Shown: positions 1 through 9,119 of the stretch, one piece after another | Layout: every line of letters starts with the position of its first letter | Position numbering within the stretch: position 1 is the stretch's first letter | Assembly (NCBI RefSeq): GCF_050859025.1 | Contig: NZ_CP138200.1 | Span: 4,154,001-4,218,000 of the forward strand | Origin: Wukongibacter sp050859025 | Lineage (GTDB): Bacteria; Bacillota; Clostridia; Peptostreptococcales; Caminicellaceae | Reading direction: 5' to 3' | Length of the DNA stretch: 64,000 bases | Translations under genes and position numbers: made by a program | Notes under the pieces: model-generated | What the model saw: the letters and a program-made list of their open reading frames with translations, nothing else | What the model was told of the DNA's origin: nothing | Databases searched by the model: none

Positions 1-615
1 AATGTAATTTTCTCTTAATATTTCAATCATTGATGATCTAGTATAACGCGCTATCATGGCGGTAATACCTGCACCTAGTGTAATCGAAGGTAATACATAG
101 CTTGAAAGCGAATCTACTCCTGTTGTGGGAAACCAACCAAGCTTTACTGAGAATATTTGCATAAGCATAAGACCTAGCCAAAACAGCGGAAGGGATATAC
201 CAGATGATGCACCAATCATAACAATGTAATCAATTAGTTTTCCACGCTTAATAGCAGATATTACCCCTATACTTATTCCTGCAATAACGGACCATACTAT
301 AGAGAATATTGCAAGGATTAAAGTAGGTTTCATCCTTGGCATTATAACTTCCCAAACGGGTAGTCCTGTTTTAATTGACTTTCCCCAATTACCTGTCAAT
401 ATTCCAACCATAAAATCCTTATATTGTACAATATAAGGGTCATTTAGACCTAGCTGTTCTCTCATTATCTCTATCTCTTCCAAGGTTGCTTTTTGTCCTG
501 CTATAATCCTAGCGGGATCCCCTGGTATCAAATGAATAAACATAAATATTATAATTGATACCACTATCATTATGGGAATTATATTTAAAAGTCTTTTTAA
601 AACATATTGTTTCAC
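1..615 (-). CDS. ABC transporter permease, DppB/OppB type (3' end outside window)
   Basis: The visible 205 codons read from a GTG start at 615 to the window edge without a stop. The protein begins with the typical N-terminal membrane helix of DppB/NikB permeases, followed by the family motif IPGDPARII and then LGLNDPYIVQY, and later membrane segments including GISLPLFWLGLMLMQIF. It is an inner-membrane pore subunit of a family-5 (peptide/nickel/glycan) importer. It lies 70 bp downstream of the binding-protein gene in the same direction, so the two probably form one operon whose second permease and ATPase genes are outside the window. The ribosome site before the GTG is weak (GAGTGGG). The substrate cannot be read from the sequence; the nearby ROK repressor and nagB make an amino-sugar oligosaccharide possible. 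Confidence 0.93.
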   Translation of the reverse strand, partial: MKQYVLKRLLNIIPIMIVVSIIIFMFIHLIPGDPARIIAGQKATLEEIEIMREQLGLNDPYIVQYKDFMVGILTGNWGKSIKTGLPVWEVIMPRMKPTLILAIFSIVWSVIAGISIGVISAIKRGKLIDYIVMIGASSGISLPLFWLGLMLMQIFSVKLGWFPTTGVDSLSSYVLPSITLGAGITAMIARYTRSSMIEILRENYI

Positions 616-640
616 TTTTCAACCCACTCTCTAATGAATT

Positions 641-675
641 TTTAAGAGCAGTTAAATTGCTTTAACTACTCTTAA
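641..675 (-). other. Intercistronic stem-loop between binding-protein and permease genes
   Basis: TTAAGAGTAGTTAAA and TTTAACTGCTCTTAA form a near-perfect 15-bp stem around a 4-nt loop, immediately after the binding-protein stop codon. There is no U tract, so it looks like an mRNA-stabilising or processing hairpin that leaves more binding-protein than permease message rather than a full terminator. Confidence 0.6.
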
Positions 676-684
676 TTTTATCAA

Positions 685-2268
685 CTATTTACTAGTAGAT
701 GCTTTTGTAGCCCTTATGCCACCACTTGGATCAACGAATATACCTTCTGTAGTATTTCTCTTAGCTGATAATAGTACATCTGATCCCATAAAAATCCAAG
801 GTGCGTCATTCCAAATAACCTGCTGTAGTTCTGCATAAATCTCAGCTCTCTTTTCAATATCTACCTCTACAGCACCGGCTTCAATAAGCGCATCTGACTT
901 AGGGCTCATGTAATAGGATACATTAGGAGCAGTTGGAGGTATATTAGCACTGTGGAACAATTTAGCAGTTGCACCATCAAAATCAAATGCTGACCAACTT
1001 ACATACCACATATTAACCTTTGATTCCTCTGGAGTTTGAGGTGAGTAAATAGATTGTGATAGAGTTCCTTCTTCCATTGGAACTACTTCTACCTCTATAC
1101 CTATTTGAGCTAATTGCTGACTTATAAACTGCATACCTTTCATATTTTCAGTATCGTTTGGTGCCCAAATATGAGTTTTAAATCCATCAGGATATCCTGC
1201 TTCAGCCATAAGCTTCTTAGCTTTTTCTAAATTATATTCGTATTCAGGCTGGGCAACATGATAGTTTATGGTTGAAGGTACATGAGAAGTAAGTGGTACT
1301 GCATAACCCGCCTTTACAACTTTAGCATAGGCTTCCTTATCTATTGCATAGTTAATAGCTTGTCTAACTCTTACATCTGAGAAAATATCCTTTGACATAT
1401 TTAAAAATGTAAATCTTGCAATAGTAGAAGGACCTTCTATTATTTCTATATTCTTATCACCTTGTACAGCTTTAACCTGCTCCGCAGGCATTGGATAAAT
1501 ATAGTCTGCTTCACCTGTTTGCATCATTGCTATTCTAGCACCATTCTCAACAACAGGATTAAATGTAAGAGTATCAATTTGGGGTCCTTCTTTCCAATAA
1601 TTCTTATTGGTTCTCACAATCATTTTATCTCCAGGAGTCCACTTTTCAAACACATATGGACCCGTTCCAACTGGGTTAGTAATGATACCGTCGTTTCCAT
1701 ACTTTTCAAGAGCAGCTGGACTAATTATTGAAATAGAAGCAATTCTATTAAGCATTGGTGCAAATGGAGCATCTAATTTAATTAGCAAAGTATATTCGTC
1801 TACAACTTCTGTACTAACAACATGTAAAAGATTTCTACGTCTTCTTAAATTATTATCTTTATTACTAATTCTATCAAAGTTAAATTTAACGGCATCTGCA
1901 TTAAGTGGAGTTCCATCATGGAATGTAACTCCTTCTCTTATGTGAAAAGTATATTCCAATCCATCTTTAGATACCTCATAGCTTGTAGCTAGAACAGGTT
2001 CTAAACTCATATCTAGCTTATAGTCATATAATGGCTCGTACATTGTACTAGCCGCTGAACCTGATAAAGTGTCGGATATATCATGTGGGTCAAGCGAAAT
2101 GATTTCAGCATTAACTGCTATTGTCATATTAACATCTTCGCTTTCCACTGGTGTCTTTTCTGTTGCTTCATCTTTCGCCTTAGTTTCTGTTTCCTCGCTG
2201 CCATTAGAACATGCAACAAAAGTAACAGACAGTATAATCACAATAAATAGAGCAATTAGTTTTTTCAT
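685..2268 (-). CDS. ABC transporter substrate-binding lipoprotein, family 5
   Basis: A 527-residue extracellular solute-binding protein (SBP_bac_5 family: peptides, nickel, oligosaccharides). The start at 2268 is chosen because a GGGGGGA ribosome site precedes ATG-AAA-AAA; a longer frame adds 12 residues that would spoil the signal peptide. The N-terminus is a lipoprotein signal (MKKLIALFIVIILSVTFVAC) with the lipobox VAC/S, followed by a charged linker. The family core is visible: YEPLYDYK, HIREGVTFHDGTPLNADAVKFNFDR near residue 120, VGTGPYVFEKW near 205, and FSDVRVRQAINYAIDKE near 305. The permease gene follows directly. The substrate is unknown. Confidence 0.93.
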   Translation of the reverse strand: MKKLIALFIVIILSVTFVACSNGSEETETKAKDEATEKTPVESEDVNMTIAVNAEIISLDPHDISDTLSGSAASTMYEPLYDYKLDMSLEPVLATSYEVSKDGLEYTFHIREGVTFHDGTPLNADAVKFNFDRISNKDNNLRRRRNLLHVVSTEVVDEYTLLIKLDAPFAPMLNRIASISIISPAALEKYGNDGIITNPVGTGPYVFEKWTPGDKMIVRTNKNYWKEGPQIDTLTFNPVVENGARIAMMQTGEADYIYPMPAEQVKAVQGDKNIEIIEGPSTIARFTFLNMSKDIFSDVRVRQAINYAIDKEAYAKVVKAGYAVPLTSHVPSTINYHVAQPEYEYNLEKAKKLMAEAGYPDGFKTHIWAPNDTENMKGMQFISQQLAQIGIEVEVVPMEEGTLSQSIYSPQTPEESKVNMWYVSWSAFDFDGATAKLFHSANIPPTAPNVSYYMSPKSDALIEAGAVEVDIEKRAEIYAELQQVIWNDAPWIFMGSDVLLSAKRNTTEGIFVDPSGGIRATKASTSK

Positions 2269-2699
2269 AAATAAGTCCCCCCAATTTTTTTCAATCGTGT
2301 TCATCGGATTAACAAGAAAAATATTGACATCTATAATATTATATTGTTACTATAATAATTAAGGTCTTCATTTATTAATTTCCAATTAAAGCACAAATTT
2401 TTAGAGTTGTTTTTGATATTCTTGTGGCCAGCCATCCACAATAACACTTTATTTTCTATGTATTAGTCTATTATCATATTTTAAAATACAATTTCAATTT
2501 ATACTAAATATTCAAATCCTATCTATACTAGTTAGTGTTTAAAATCCAAACAACTCCATTTTAGAAGCTTTACAGTATATTACTAATTATATTTCTTGTT
2601 ATCCTTCTAAATCATTTTAATTTGAACCTGCTATGTTGTAGCTTTTTTCATATCACCTCCTGTATCCATCATTTCAAATATATACTATTTAAAATCTAC
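2269..2699. other. AT-rich intergenic region with a six-codon ORF behind a perfect ribosome site
   Basis: No gene is seen in this leader region of the binding-protein operon. At 2651-2631 (minus) the sequence AGGAGGTGAT sits directly before ATG-AAA-AAA-GCT-ACA-ACA-TAG, a complete six-codon ORF (MKKATT). It could be a leader peptide or the scar of a lost gene start. Confidence 0.3.
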
Positions 2700-2763
2700 A
2701 TTTCCCATATTCAATATCAAAATAGTCTTTGGTATTTTAATCTAAATATTGAGTGGGAAATAT
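2700..2763. repeat. Long inverted repeat downstream of the ROK gene
   Basis: TTTCCCATATTCAATAT and ATATTGAGTGGGAAA pair over about 14 bp around a 27-nt loop. There is no clear U tract on either strand. It may act as a 3' mRNA hairpin for the ROK gene or as a regulatory site ahead of the transporter operon. Confidence 0.45.
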
Positions 2764-2801
2764 AAGTAAATAGAATAATTGGTCATGCAAGCTGTAAATT
2801 T

Positions 2802-3971
2802 TTAAATATCCAAACTCAAGAAAGTATCTAAAGCTAGGGTTGCTGGCCCAATAATATCCGACTCACTTTTTAGCTTAGAATATAGTATTTTGAAAGTCCC
2901 CCTAAGAGGGCTCCAAATTAATGTTTTGCATTTTTCTTCAACTGCTTTAAGTATTTCTGGATATGCTTCAATTAGACTTCCGCTTAGAACTATAGTATCA
3001 GGATTATACATACAAACTATGTTATTTATGGTTATGCACATGTATGTTACAGCACGCTCTAAAATACTTACTGCCCAGTTTTCTCCATTATGGGACGCTT
3101 CAAATATTTCTTTGATATCTACTATTTCCTTTACTTTATTTGCTTCTTCAATTAAATTATCCTCAACTATAAATGTTTGAAGACATCCTCGTCTTCCACA
3201 CTCACATAGAATTCCATTTGGGTCAATTGTTATATGTCCTATTTCTCCTGCAATATTCGTTACCCCTCTGAATATCTCACCATCTATTATCAAGGCAGAT
3301 CCCACGCCTCTTCCAAAGTTAACCAAAGCCGTCTTTCCTGAATTTTTCCCTACTCCATATAAACTTTCAGCTAGAGCTTCTAGCTTTACATCATTGTCCA
3401 CTATTGTTTTAATATTTAATTTGTTCTCAATAGCTTTTGCTATGTTTACGTTTTCCCAACTCAAAGAAGCTGAAAATATAACTGTACCCTTCTTAGAATC
3501 AATAATACCAGGCAAGCTTACGCCTATTCCTATGATCTTTGAGCAATCTATTTTAGAATCTTTAATAGTTTGTTTAATAATACTACATGCTTTACTTATA
3601 ATTGCCTCTGGATATATATCTTTAGAATTGAGTTTAATCTTATCTTGATATAAGATTTCACCTCCAAAATTTACAATTCCTACATTTATAATATGCTTGT
3701 TAATATATACACCAATTGTCATTACAGATTCTAAATCCAAATCCAATAAAATTGCTTTTCTTCCAACTCCACTTGAAGAAGCTTCAGTCTCTTTAACCAA
3801 TCCTAAATCAATCAAACTTCCTACTATTCTACTAACTGAAGTAGGGCTCATATTTGTCATTTTAACCATCTCAGCCCTTGATATAGATCTTTTATCTTTA
3901 ATAATATCTAATATCATTTTTAAATTGTTTTGTTTTATATACTCTTGATCTCTTTTCTTTATTTTTTTCAT
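2802..3971 (-). CDS. ROK-family transcriptional repressor (NagC/XylR type)
   Basis: A 389-residue regulator. The N-terminal 70 residues are a winged helix-turn-helix (ISRAEMVKMTNMSPTSVSRIVGSL by pattern, residues about 29-52). The rest is a ROK sugar-kinase-like domain with NFGRGVGSALIIDGEIFRG and GEIGH, followed by the zinc motif C-E-C-x4-C (residues about 258-264). NagC/XylR proteins bind a sugar phosphate or sugar in the kinase fold and release DNA. It lies about 120 bp downstream of nagB on the same strand and upstream of the transporter, so it probably controls both in response to an amino sugar. GGAGAG precedes the start. Confidence 0.93.
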   Translation of the reverse strand: MKKIKKRDQEYIKQNNLKMILDIIKDKRSISRAEMVKMTNMSPTSVSRIVGSLIDLGLVKETEASSSGVGRKAILLDLDLESVMTIGVYINKHIINVGIVNFGGEILYQDKIKLNSKDIYPEAIISKACSIIKQTIKDSKIDCSKIIGIGVSLPGIIDSKKGTVIFSASLSWENVNIAKAIENKLNIKTIVDNDVKLEALAESLYGVGKNSGKTALVNFGRGVGSALIIDGEIFRGVTNIAGEIGHITIDPNGILCECGRRGCLQTFIVEDNLIEEANKVKEIVDIKEIFEASHNGENWAVSILERAVTYMCITINNIVCMYNPDTIVLSGSLIEAYPEILKAVEEKCKTLIWSPLRGTFKILYSKLKSESDIIGPATLALDTFLSLDI

Positions 3972-4090
3972 ACTTCACTCTCCATCTCATAGTTTATAGC
4001 CTCATATTATCAATTTAATATACAGAATTAGACTAAATATTATTGAAACATCAACTTGTGATTATTCTATTTCTTTACTGATCTTATTAA

Positions 4091-4885
4091 TTAATTTGGC
4101 ATTTCTACATTCAATCTATATATATCTAAAACCTCTTGGTCTTTGTCATTACATTCAATATCTAATTTCGAAGCAGCTTCTTTATCAATTATAAATATTA
4201 CATCAGGATGCAACTGTAAAACTGAAGCAGGTAACCTTGGTGTTATCTTCCCACAAATAGCAGAATATACAGCCTCAGCCTTTTCTATGCCATTAGCCAA
4301 TAAAACTATTTTTCTTGTATGCATAATAGTTTTTATCCCCATGCTAATAGCTTTTTTAGGTACATCTGCTATAGAAGAAAAGAATCTAGAATTATCATTT
4401 ATAGTTTGTTCATCTAAGATAACCATATGAGTAGTAGCTTCAAATTTTATATCGGGCTCATTAAACCCTATATGTCCATTTCTTCCTATTCCTAAAACCT
4501 GTAAGTCTATGCCTCCGTATTTATTTATACTTTTTTCATACTCAAAACATTCTTTATGTATATCTTCAGCCATTCCATTCGGTATGTTTATTTGACTTGA
4601 ATTAAGATTTACATGCTTAAATAGGTTTTCATACATGTAAGAATAATAACTTTGTCTGTCTTCCTTCTTTAAACCATAGTACTCATCTAAATTAAAAGTC
4701 TTAACTTTGTCAAAATCAATATGTCCATTTTGAAAAGACTTAACAAGATATCTATACATTCCTAAAGGTGTGGATCCTGTAGCAAAGCCTAAAACACTAT
4801 CTGGCTTTAAAATGAGCTGGCTTGTAACAATATCGGCTGCTTTTTTACTCATTTCTTTATAATTATTAGCAACAATTATTCTCAT
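4091..4885 (-). CDS. nagB: Glucosamine-6-phosphate deaminase
   Basis: A 264-residue NagB that converts glucosamine-6-phosphate to fructose-6-phosphate and ammonia, the committed step of amino-sugar catabolism in the cytosol. Family motifs are all present: GFATGSTPLGMYR near residue 34, the catalytic-loop segment NLDEYYG near 66, and GIGRNGHIGFNEP near 136, which carries the catalytic His and Glu. The Asn before the Gly-His replaces the Asp of the E. coli enzyme, as I recall for Firmicute NagB. The second of two adjacent Met codons is taken as the start. A ROK repressor follows and a palindrome lies upstream. Confidence 0.97.
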   Translation of the reverse strand: MRIIVANNYKEMSKKAADIVTSQLILKPDSVLGFATGSTPLGMYRYLVKSFQNGHIDFDKVKTFNLDEYYGLKKEDRQSYYSYMYENLFKHVNLNSSQINIPNGMAEDIHKECFEYEKSINKYGGIDLQVLGIGRNGHIGFNEPDIKFEATTHMVILDEQTINDNSRFFSSIADVPKKAISMGIKTIMHTRKIVLLANGIEKAEAVYSAICGKITPRLPASVLQLHPDVIFIIDKEAASKLDIECNDKDQEVLDIYRLNVEMPN

Positions 4886-4888
4886 CAA

Positions 4889-5390
4889 TCCTTCACCTCA
4901 TAAATGTCAATTTTTTACCTCTAAATATAAATATTAATATATTAAGGTCTTACTTTTAGCCATATATTTATAACACCATGTTATAAATGCGTCGGATTTT
5001 TATGCAATATGTATTGATTAGTTTAATATTTATGTAATTATTTATCTACAGTATTAATAATTTCTCCACTGGTGTTATTAATATAATACTTCTTATACAT
5101 ATCATTGTCAATATATAATTATCATTTAATTTCAAATATACAGTAATTACCGAAGAACAGGAACAATTAATATTAAGTAATCATGATATTAAGCAATTAT
5201 TAGACTCTAATATATTGTAAAATTTGAAAGTAGATTAGTTATAATTTTGATATTCATTTTACTCCCTTTAAGTATTCTAATTTATCTTGTTCTTATTTAA
5301 ATATACAGCTTTTATTATTTCATCTTACTATAATATGGCATGATACTCCCTCAAAATGTATTCTTGACTTTCTTGATATTTTATTATCGC
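4889..5390. promoter_or_regulatory. nagB upstream region with a palindromic operator candidate
   Basis: About 500 bp of AT-rich DNA without a gene. At 4967-4987 it contains TTTATAAC-ACCAT-GTTATAAA, a perfect 8-bp inverted repeat with a 5-bp centre, about 80 bp upstream of nagB. This is a plausible binding site for the adjacent ROK repressor. No other structure was convincing here. Confidence 0.45.
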
Positions 5391-5420
5391 ATAAAGTTTA
5401 AAGTTTAGCCTGACCCCTTG
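5391..5420 (+). repeat. Dispersed AAAGTTTAGCCTGACCCC repeat, copy 1
   Basis: The sequence ATAAAGTTTA followed by AAGTTTAGCCTGACCCCTTG. Near-identical strings recur at 6747, 32489, 34205, 36701 and 37407, always outside genes, and the core GCCTGACCCC is shared with the palindromes at 45455 and 53881. Confidence 0.7.
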
Positions 5421-5431
5421 CTATTTTAGAT

Positions 5432-5466
5432 AACCTCCTAAATCTCTTCTTTAAATTTAGGAGGTT
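5432..5466. terminator. Stem-loop 3' of the AraC/GyrI regulator
   Basis: AACCTCCTAAAT and ATTTAGGAGGTT form a perfect 12-bp stem with an 11-nt loop about 35 bp past the regulator stop codon. Neither side has a good U tract, so it is a likely 3' mRNA hairpin and only a weak terminator candidate. Confidence 0.45.
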
Positions 5467-5501
5467 CTGGTAAATGTGAGCTACAAAAATTTCATTAAAC
5501 T

Positions 5502-6377
5502 TTATTTCTTTTTCAACACTGGTATCCATATTTCACTTCTAAAATTTTGTGAACTTACATCTTTATTCTCATTCCATAAAATTTCTGGTCCTTCCGCCTG
5601 CTCGTAGTTTGAAGATGGAAACCATTCTGAATAAATACGTCCCCATACATCTTGCAATGTATCAGGAAAAGGTCCTACAGCCTCGAATACGGCCCATGAT
5701 AAAGCAGGAACCTTTAGTTGTGTTAGATCCTTTGGACAATCCCTAGTTGTCGCCACACCTATATAATGATCTAGTTCCCCTTTTTCCTCCATTCGTCCCT
5801 CTGAAAAATTTGTAGATGCACTAAGTAGACCTAAAGGCTCTACATTAGAAAGTTCTTTAAGTTTACAAATGATTTCTTCATCTAGGCTTTTCCACATAGC
5901 TTCAATCGCTGGGTTCACCCCATTAAAAATAATTGGAACTCTTTTCCTGATACCAACAATTTGAAATTCCTCTTTTTCCTCAATACGATAATTCATTTCA
6001 CTGCCTCCTTTAATAGATAATTGAAAGGTCATTTTCGGATACGCTTTTAGATATTGGCCTTTATTTCTGGCTTCAGAAGGTGTTAACCCATGCAAACTTT
6101 GAAAAGCTCTCGTAAAAGAATCTGGTGAGCTATAACCGTATTTTACTGCAACATCAATAACTCTTATATTACTATTATTAAGCTCAAATGCTGCAATAGT
6201 AAGGCGTCTGCGACGAATATACTCCGAAAGCGTAATCCCTGCAAGGAAAGAAAACATCCTTTGGAAATGATATTCAGAACATAAGGCTATCTTAGCAACT
6301 TCTTTTAATTGAATATCACTCGTAAGATTTTCTTCAATATAGTTTAATGCTTCATTCATTTTTTTTATCGAATCCAT
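5502..6377 (-). CDS. AraC-family regulator with GyrI-like effector-binding domain
   Basis: A 291-residue protein. Residues about 1-105 hold two helix-turn-helix motifs of the AraC type (LKEVAKIALCSEYHFQRMF and VIDVAVKYGYSSPDSFTRAF). From about residue 125 comes a GyrI-like/SRPBCC ligand-binding domain starting YRIEEKEEFQIVGIRKRVP and including ALSWAVFEAVGPFP and GPEILWNE. This arrangement, as in Rob and similar proteins, senses small or cationic molecules and often activates efflux or stress genes. The start at 6377 is set by GAGAGGAGGT seven bases upstream; the longer frame overlaps that site. No obvious target is adjacent. Confidence 0.93.
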   Translation of the reverse strand: MDSIKKMNEALNYIEENLTSDIQLKEVAKIALCSEYHFQRMFSFLAGITLSEYIRRRRLTIAAFELNNSNIRVIDVAVKYGYSSPDSFTRAFQSLHGLTPSEARNKGQYLKAYPKMTFQLSIKGGSEMNYRIEEKEEFQIVGIRKRVPIIFNGVNPAIEAMWKSLDEEIICKLKELSNVEPLGLLSASTNFSEGRMEEKGELDHYIGVATTRDCPKDLTQLKVPALSWAVFEAVGPFPDTLQDVWGRIYSEWFPSSNYEQAEGPEILWNENKDVSSQNFRSEIWIPVLKKK

Positions 6378-6746
6378 TTCATGACCTCCTCTCATCAATA
6401 GAATAGCAGAGATTGAATATATCTACCCGACATTTTGTGCACGATTATGTAGGATTAATTTATGAAATATGGTCAGGATAGACTTTAACATTTATTCACA
6501 ATTTTAAATACAGCCATCTCTATGATTCAAAGATATTCTGCTAATTCTTTTTAAATCCTTAATATTTATCTTCTAATTTTTTTCTAACTTCCTAACAATC
6601 TCATTCATAATTTTCTTTTCATTTTTCTTCCTTGTCGTCTCATTAGTTTTAGCTTCTTATGGTATAATTTTACGATTCACATTTTAATCTTCTTTCTATA
6701 TCTTCTTCAAAAACATATTCTAAATATTCCTTGCATTTTACTATAG

Positions 6747-6780
6747 TATAAAGTTTAAAGTTTAGCTTGACCCTTATTTT
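6747..6780 (+). repeat. Dispersed AAAGTTTAGCCTGACC repeat, copy 2
   Basis: TATAAAGTTTAAAGTTTAGC followed by TTGACCCTTA. It matches the copy at 5391 in both the doubled AAGTTT part and the GACCCTT end. It lies 10 bp beyond the stop of the UvrA-like gene. The remaining region 6378-6746 holds no recognisable gene. Confidence 0.65.
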
Positions 6781-6790
6781 TATCAAAAGA

Positions 6791-9043
6791 TTATCTTTCT
6801 AAATAATCTTTTAAATATCTTCCTGTAATGGACTTTTCATATTTAAATATTCCTTTTGTCCTTCCCTGATATAGTAAATATCCACCTTTTTCTCCTGCAC
6901 AGGGTCCCAAATCTATCATCCAATCGGCTATACTCATGATATCCAAATTATGCTCAATAATTATTATTGTGTTATTTCTTGATAGTTTCTTAAATACTTC
7001 TATCAATCTTTCCACGTCTTTTACATGTAATCCTGTTGTTGGTTCATCAAAGACATAAATATTGCCGTTGAAATTCAAATTTTTAGATAATTTTAACCGT
7101 TGTAACTCTCCTCCAGATAACGTATTTAGACTCTTCCCTAAAGTTAAATATCCAATGCCCACTTCTACCATAGATTTAAGTGTTTTATTAATTATAGAAT
7201 CTGTGAAATAATTTTTTGCATTTTCAATTGACAAATCTAGCACTTGACTTATATCTAAACCATTTACCTTATGTTTAAGGGCTTCGTCATTGTATCTCTT
7301 TCCATTACACGCTTCGCATTTACTAACAATATCGTCCATAAATGCTAGGTCTAACTTTACATATCCTTTTCCTCCACATTCTTTACAGGAACCTTTAGAA
7401 TTAAAACTAAAGTAAGAGGGGGATACATTATTAGTTTTTGCAAAAATATTTCTAATATCATCAAATATTCCCATATAACTAGAAACAATTGATCTATCAT
7501 TTGTATAAATTTTTTTTTGATCAATAAAGATAGCATCAGGATATATTCTTCTAAATTCAATATCAATAAGTGATGATTTTCCTGACCCTGCAACTCCAGT
7601 TACTACAGTAATTGCATTTTTAGGTATCTTGATATCTATATTTTTTAGATTGTTTACTCTCGCTTTATTAACTTTTAACCACTCTTTAAAAGTTTTCATT
7701 TCATTATTAAATATATTCTTCTTTTTAAATTCCTTTGCTGTCAATGTTTCTGCAGTGAGAAAATCTTCATATTTTCCCCAAAAAATTAATTTTCCTCCCT
7801 TTTCCCCTGATTCTGGCCCCAATTCTATTATATTATCAGCAATTTTTATTATATCAATATCATGCTCAACAATTAGTACTGTATTTCCCTTCTTCTTTAA
7901 ATCTAACAGTAATCTATTTATCCTTAATACATCCTCTGGATGCAGACCTACACTTGGTTCGTCTAATATATATAATAAATCTACAAGACTACTTCCAAGC
8001 TGCTTTATAATTTTTATTCTTTGTGATTCTCCTCCTGAAAGAGTTCCAGTATTTCTATTTAAGCTTAAATAATCAAGTCCAACTAATCTAAAATTATATA
8101 AATCCTTCAAAATTGAATCTATCAATTCTTTTGAATTTTTTATACTTAAACCCTCTAGATCAATGATTAAATTCTCTATATTTATTCTACAACAATCATA
8201 AATATTTTTACCATTTATTTTACATTTCAAAATATCTTCGTTCAATCTTGCCCCATTACATTTTGGACAGGTAATTTCTTTTGCGTATTTATCTATCTCA
8301 TGTTTATGAATTCTACCTTCCCTACTATCTTTTTTAAAAAAAGCCTTTTCTATCCTTGTTATTAGCCCATCATAAATTGCCGATTTTGGATATTTATCAC
8401 TTGGATTTTCTAACTTTATTTCATTTGGATATAGTAACAAATAAAGTTCTTCCTTACTATAATCACTAATTTTCTTATCATTATCAAACAAACCTGATTC
8501 TATATACCTACTCCATCTATATCCTCCTACCTGGAATGTAGGAAATAATATTGCTCCTTCATTTAATGATTTATTCTTATCTATAATTTTATCTATATCA
8601 ATGTCCCTTATCTTCCCAATTCCCTTACAATAATCGCACATGCCTTTTCGATTATTAAAAGAAAAACTGTCTGAATATCCTACAAAGGGCTTTCCAAACC
8701 TAGAAAATAATAGTCTAAGTTTTGAATATACATCAGTTACTGTTCCCACCGTAGACCTACTATTATCTCCAATCTTTTTTTGGTTGATAATAATTGATGG
8801 TGACAATCTTTTAATCTCATCACATTTTGGCTGTGGAAATTTTCCTAATCTTGTCCTAATAAAGCTGGAGTAGCTTTCATTCATCTGTCTTTGTGATTCT
8901 GATGCAATGGTGTCAAATACTAAGGCAGATTTACCTGAGCCAGATGGACCAACTACTACAGTAATTTCTTTCTTCGGAATATAAAGATCAATATTTTTCA
9001 GATTCTTTTCTCTTGCTCCCTTTACTATAATTAAATCTTTCAT
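6791..9043 (-). CDS. UvrA-like ABC ATPase (short, UvrA2/resistance type)
   Basis: A 750-residue UvrA-family protein with two ABC modules: Walker A GPSGSGKSAL near residue 32, zinc knuckles CDYCKGIGK and CPKCNGARLN, signature LSGGESQRIKI and Walker B LDEPSVGLHPED near 365; then GVAGSGKSSL near 485, CKECGGKGY and CEACNGKRYN, LSGGELQRLKL and FDEPTTGLH near 695. It is about 190 residues shorter than housekeeping UvrA, which suggests that it lacks the UvrB-binding and insertion regions. Short UvrA paralogues are linked to damage tolerance or resistance to DNA-binding drugs. It is divergent from a WYL-type regulator, with a 76-bp shared control region. Confidence 0.92.
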   Translation of the reverse strand: MKDLIIVKGAREKNLKNIDLYIPKKEITVVVGPSGSGKSALVFDTIASESQRQMNESYSSFIRTRLGKFPQPKCDEIKRLSPSIIINQKKIGDNSRSTVGTVTDVYSKLRLLFSRFGKPFVGYSDSFSFNNRKGMCDYCKGIGKIRDIDIDKIIDKNKSLNEGAILFPTFQVGGYRWSRYIESGLFDNDKKISDYSKEELYLLLYPNEIKLENPSDKYPKSAIYDGLITRIEKAFFKKDSREGRIHKHEIDKYAKEITCPKCNGARLNEDILKCKINGKNIYDCCRINIENLIIDLEGLSIKNSKELIDSILKDLYNFRLVGLDYLSLNRNTGTLSGGESQRIKIIKQLGSSLVDLLYILDEPSVGLHPEDVLRINRLLLDLKKKGNTVLIVEHDIDIIKIADNIIELGPESGEKGGKLIFWGKYEDFLTAETLTAKEFKKKNIFNNEMKTFKEWLKVNKARVNNLKNIDIKIPKNAITVVTGVAGSGKSSLIDIEFRRIYPDAIFIDQKKIYTNDRSIVSSYMGIFDDIRNIFAKTNNVSPSYFSFNSKGSCKECGGKGYVKLDLAFMDDIVSKCEACNGKRYNDEALKHKVNGLDISQVLDLSIENAKNYFTDSIINKTLKSMVEVGIGYLTLGKSLNTLSGGELQRLKLSKNLNFNGNIYVFDEPTTGLHVKDVERLIEVFKKLSRNNTIIIIEHNLDIMSIADWMIDLGPCAGEKGGYLLYQGRTKGIFKYEKSITGRYLKDYLER

Positions 9044-9089
9044 AACATCATCCTTTAATTTTTAATACAATAAATATATAATATAAACA

Positions 9090-9104
9090 TGACACTAATT
9101 GTCA
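9090..9104. promoter_or_regulatory. Palindromic operator between UvrA-like and WYL genes
   Basis: TGACA-CTAAT-TGTCA is a perfect inverted repeat in the 76-bp divergent intergenic region, 15 bp ahead of the regulator start. It is a good candidate binding site for the regulator and could control both genes. Confidence 0.55.
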
Positions 9105-9119
9105 CTTTAAGGAGAAAAT

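Noticed and set aside
4889..5390. Riboswitch (glmS-type) upstream of nagB
   Set aside because: No glmS ribozyme core or other aptamer pattern could be found; only an operator-like palindrome is convincing.
7357..7593. 78-codon minus-strand frame inside the UvrA-like gene
   Set aside because: It is in another frame of the same coding strand, with no independent ribosome site; the UvrA frame is intact across it.
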